Below, in pieces: positions 44,872 through 45,845 of a stretch of 45,845 bases of DNA. The DNA is from an uncultured Bacilli bacterium (lineage in GTDB: Bacteria; Bacillota_I; Bacilli_A; RF39; UBA660). A program made the translations under genes and the position numbers. Below the pieces are notes generated by a model that saw nothing but the letters and a program-made list of their open reading frames with translations, made no database searches and was not told the origin of the DNA. Position 1 is the stretch's first letter, and each line of letters begins with the position of its first letter. Where the stretch lies: positions 1 through 45,845 of the forward strand of contig CAPHZB010000004.1 in assembly GCA_948629335.1 (NCBI GenBank), read 5' to 3'.

Positions 44872-44961
44872 CCCCTAGATTTTTTGCATACAAAATAATA
44901 CTGGCTTTTTTATATTCCTTAAAAATAATAAGAACATACTCTCTAATAAATTTTTGTTATA

Positions 44962-45845
44962 TCAATGAGCAATTTCACTTACTAGAAGTCTAGCACCTGA
45001 TGGATTAGAAAGGGTAATTTTAGACCCCGTTGCTTTACAAATCCGCCATGATGCATAAATGGTCTTTCCACTAATAGTGCTACTTGATCCATCACTATCT
45101 ATCACATCACAACCACTTAAAGCATCACCCACGTTTGTTGTGGCGGGTTCCCGCAATAAAATATAATAATGCCCTGGTGAAACACTCAGTTCAGTATTAT
45201 CTTTAGATAAATATCTAGAAGAGCTCGCACTTGAAAATGTAATTCCAGCTGGACAACTTGGACAACAAGAATTACAACTAGGACATGATGGACAACAAGA
45301 AGAACAACTAGAATATCCTGTAGTTCCTGTCCCTGTTATTCCCAATACATTCTCTCCCTTTTTTATCTTATCTGCTGTTAATCCTATCGCACTTGCTAAT
45401 TGAGAATTTGGTATATATACTTCTGATGTATTATTTTGTGAAAAATGATTCTCCGCTGGATAATATCCATATGGGAATACTAAATATGTATTCTCATTAT
45501 TTGCTCCTACATGGATTGCCTGACTTGAACCACTCCTTACTGGTATCGTTCCACTTACTCCTGCTATCGATTGTCCACTTAAAATTTTATTCCCCGTTAT
45601 TCCTAATGATTCTCTTAATGTATTTGCATTTATTCTGGCCTCGGGTGCCCAAGAGTTTCCATCTGAGTGATAATATCCTTCTGGTAATGCATTTATAGCA
45701 TAATATGCATCATTCCCACTCCCGCATCCTGCATCACCACATCCCCAATTACCATACTGAGCTAACCCTCTATCTACCATCGTCCCTGTGACTTTCTTTC
45801 CTCCAACTAATGCCGTCTTTCCTTGGAATATATCACTCGCCGTCG
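44962..45845 (-). CDS. Partial repeat-rich, Cys-rich surface or tail-fibre-like protein (C-terminal part)
   Basis: The frame is open to the window edge, so at least 294 residues of a longer protein are present; an ATG at 45780 is internal. The visible N-terminal part (ASDIFQGKTALVGGKKVTGT) and later units (LGITGNKILSGQSIAGVSGT, LTADKIKKGENVLGITGT) are a repeat known from phage tail/collar proteins and from Firmicute pilin-like adhesins. Two EGYYHSDG/YGYYPAEN-type turns lie between. A stretch with nine Cys (SSCSSCCPSCPSCNSCCPSCP) follows near residue 170. The last 90 residues form a beta domain. No phage genes are near, so a secreted adhesin, perhaps with a prepilin start as in the protein at 21393-24029, is more likely than a prophage. 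Confidence 0.6.
   Translation of the reverse strand, partial: TASDIFQGKTALVGGKKVTGTMVDRGLAQYGNWGCGDAGCGSGNDAYYAINALPEGYYHSDGNSWAPEARINANTLRESLGITGNKILSGQSIAGVSGTIPVRSGSSQAIHVGANNENTYLVFPYGYYPAENHFSQNNTSEVYIPNSQLASAIGLTADKIKKGENVLGITGTGTTGYSSCSSCCPSCPSCNSCCPSCPAGITFSSASSSRYLSKDNTELSVSPGHYYILLREPATTNVGDALSGCDVIDSDGSSSTISGKTIYASWRICKATGSKITLSNPSGARLLVSEIAH

Noticed and set aside
44962..45845. Prophage tail fibre
   Set aside because: No other phage gene is in the window, and the same repeats occur in secreted adhesins; the missing N-terminus prevents a decision, so I kept a neutral name.

Overview
The window (about 30% G+C by eye, standard genetic code) looks like a chromosome segment of an uncultured gut-type Bacilli/Mollicutes-related Firmicute. 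The evidence is the gene order secE-nusG-rplK-rplA-rplJ-rplL-rsmC-rpoB-rpoC, a QueH-type queuosine enzyme, a Cse60-family gene, T-box and L10-leader RNAs, and an Asn at the RpoB position where most bacteria have His (E. coli 526), a change known from Mollicutes. TGA is used as a stop (cysteine desulfurase and Cse60 genes) and Trp is TGG, so there is no Mycoplasma-type recoding. Almost every gene is on the minus strand.

Layout: 1-2.7 kb, Flp-type pilin, DUF192 protein, queH and a Streptococcus-type trpS. 2.9-10 kb, a nonsense-interrupted acetyltransferase, a leucine-rich protein, a catalytically degenerate RNase J paralogue, a membrane-anchored protein with a 17-bp tandem repeat in its leader, and two unknown proteins. 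10-21.3 kb, rpoC/rpoB, rsmC, L7/L12, L10, L1, L11, NusG and SecE, with their promoters and autoregulatory leaders. 21.4-24 kb, a giant prepilin-like protein with two glycine-rich (ALK/LTK-type) domains. 24-26.2 kb, a broken transposase gene and a structured 260-nt unit enclosing a 47-aa ORF. 26.2-29.3 kb, an operon M20 deacylase - GNAT acetyltransferase - second TrpRS. 29.3-32.7 kb, a kinase-like protein and a cysteine desulfurase/thioredoxin/CcdA-like membrane thiol system. 33-34.3 kb, an interrupted AlbA_2 (Schlafen-like) regulator. 34.4-40.5 kb, an archaeal-type second ValRS, the normal ValRS and an HD-domain protein under a valine T-box. 40.5-44.6 kb, an unknown gene, clpC, a Cse60-like gene and a YgjP-type metallopeptidase. 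44.9 kb to the right edge, the C-terminal part of a repeat-rich, Cys-rich surface or tail-fibre-like protein.

The most interesting part is the 26.2-29.3 kb operon. A consensus promoter is followed by a 20-codon leader ORF with one Trp codon, then five mutually exclusive RNA segments (1:2, 2:3, 3:4, 4:5) ending in an intrinsic terminator. The geometry predicts that a ribosome stalled at the Trp codon leaves segment 1 free and switches the operon on. The second TrpRS, an acetyltransferase and a deacylase would then be made only when Trp-tRNA runs short, as under attack by a TrpRS inhibitor. About 8 kb away a second, divergent ValRS is controlled by a T-box, so this neighbourhood holds back-up synthetases for two amino acids, each induced by loss of its own charged tRNA. 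These functional readings are inference; the pairings, motifs and gene order are visible in the sequence.
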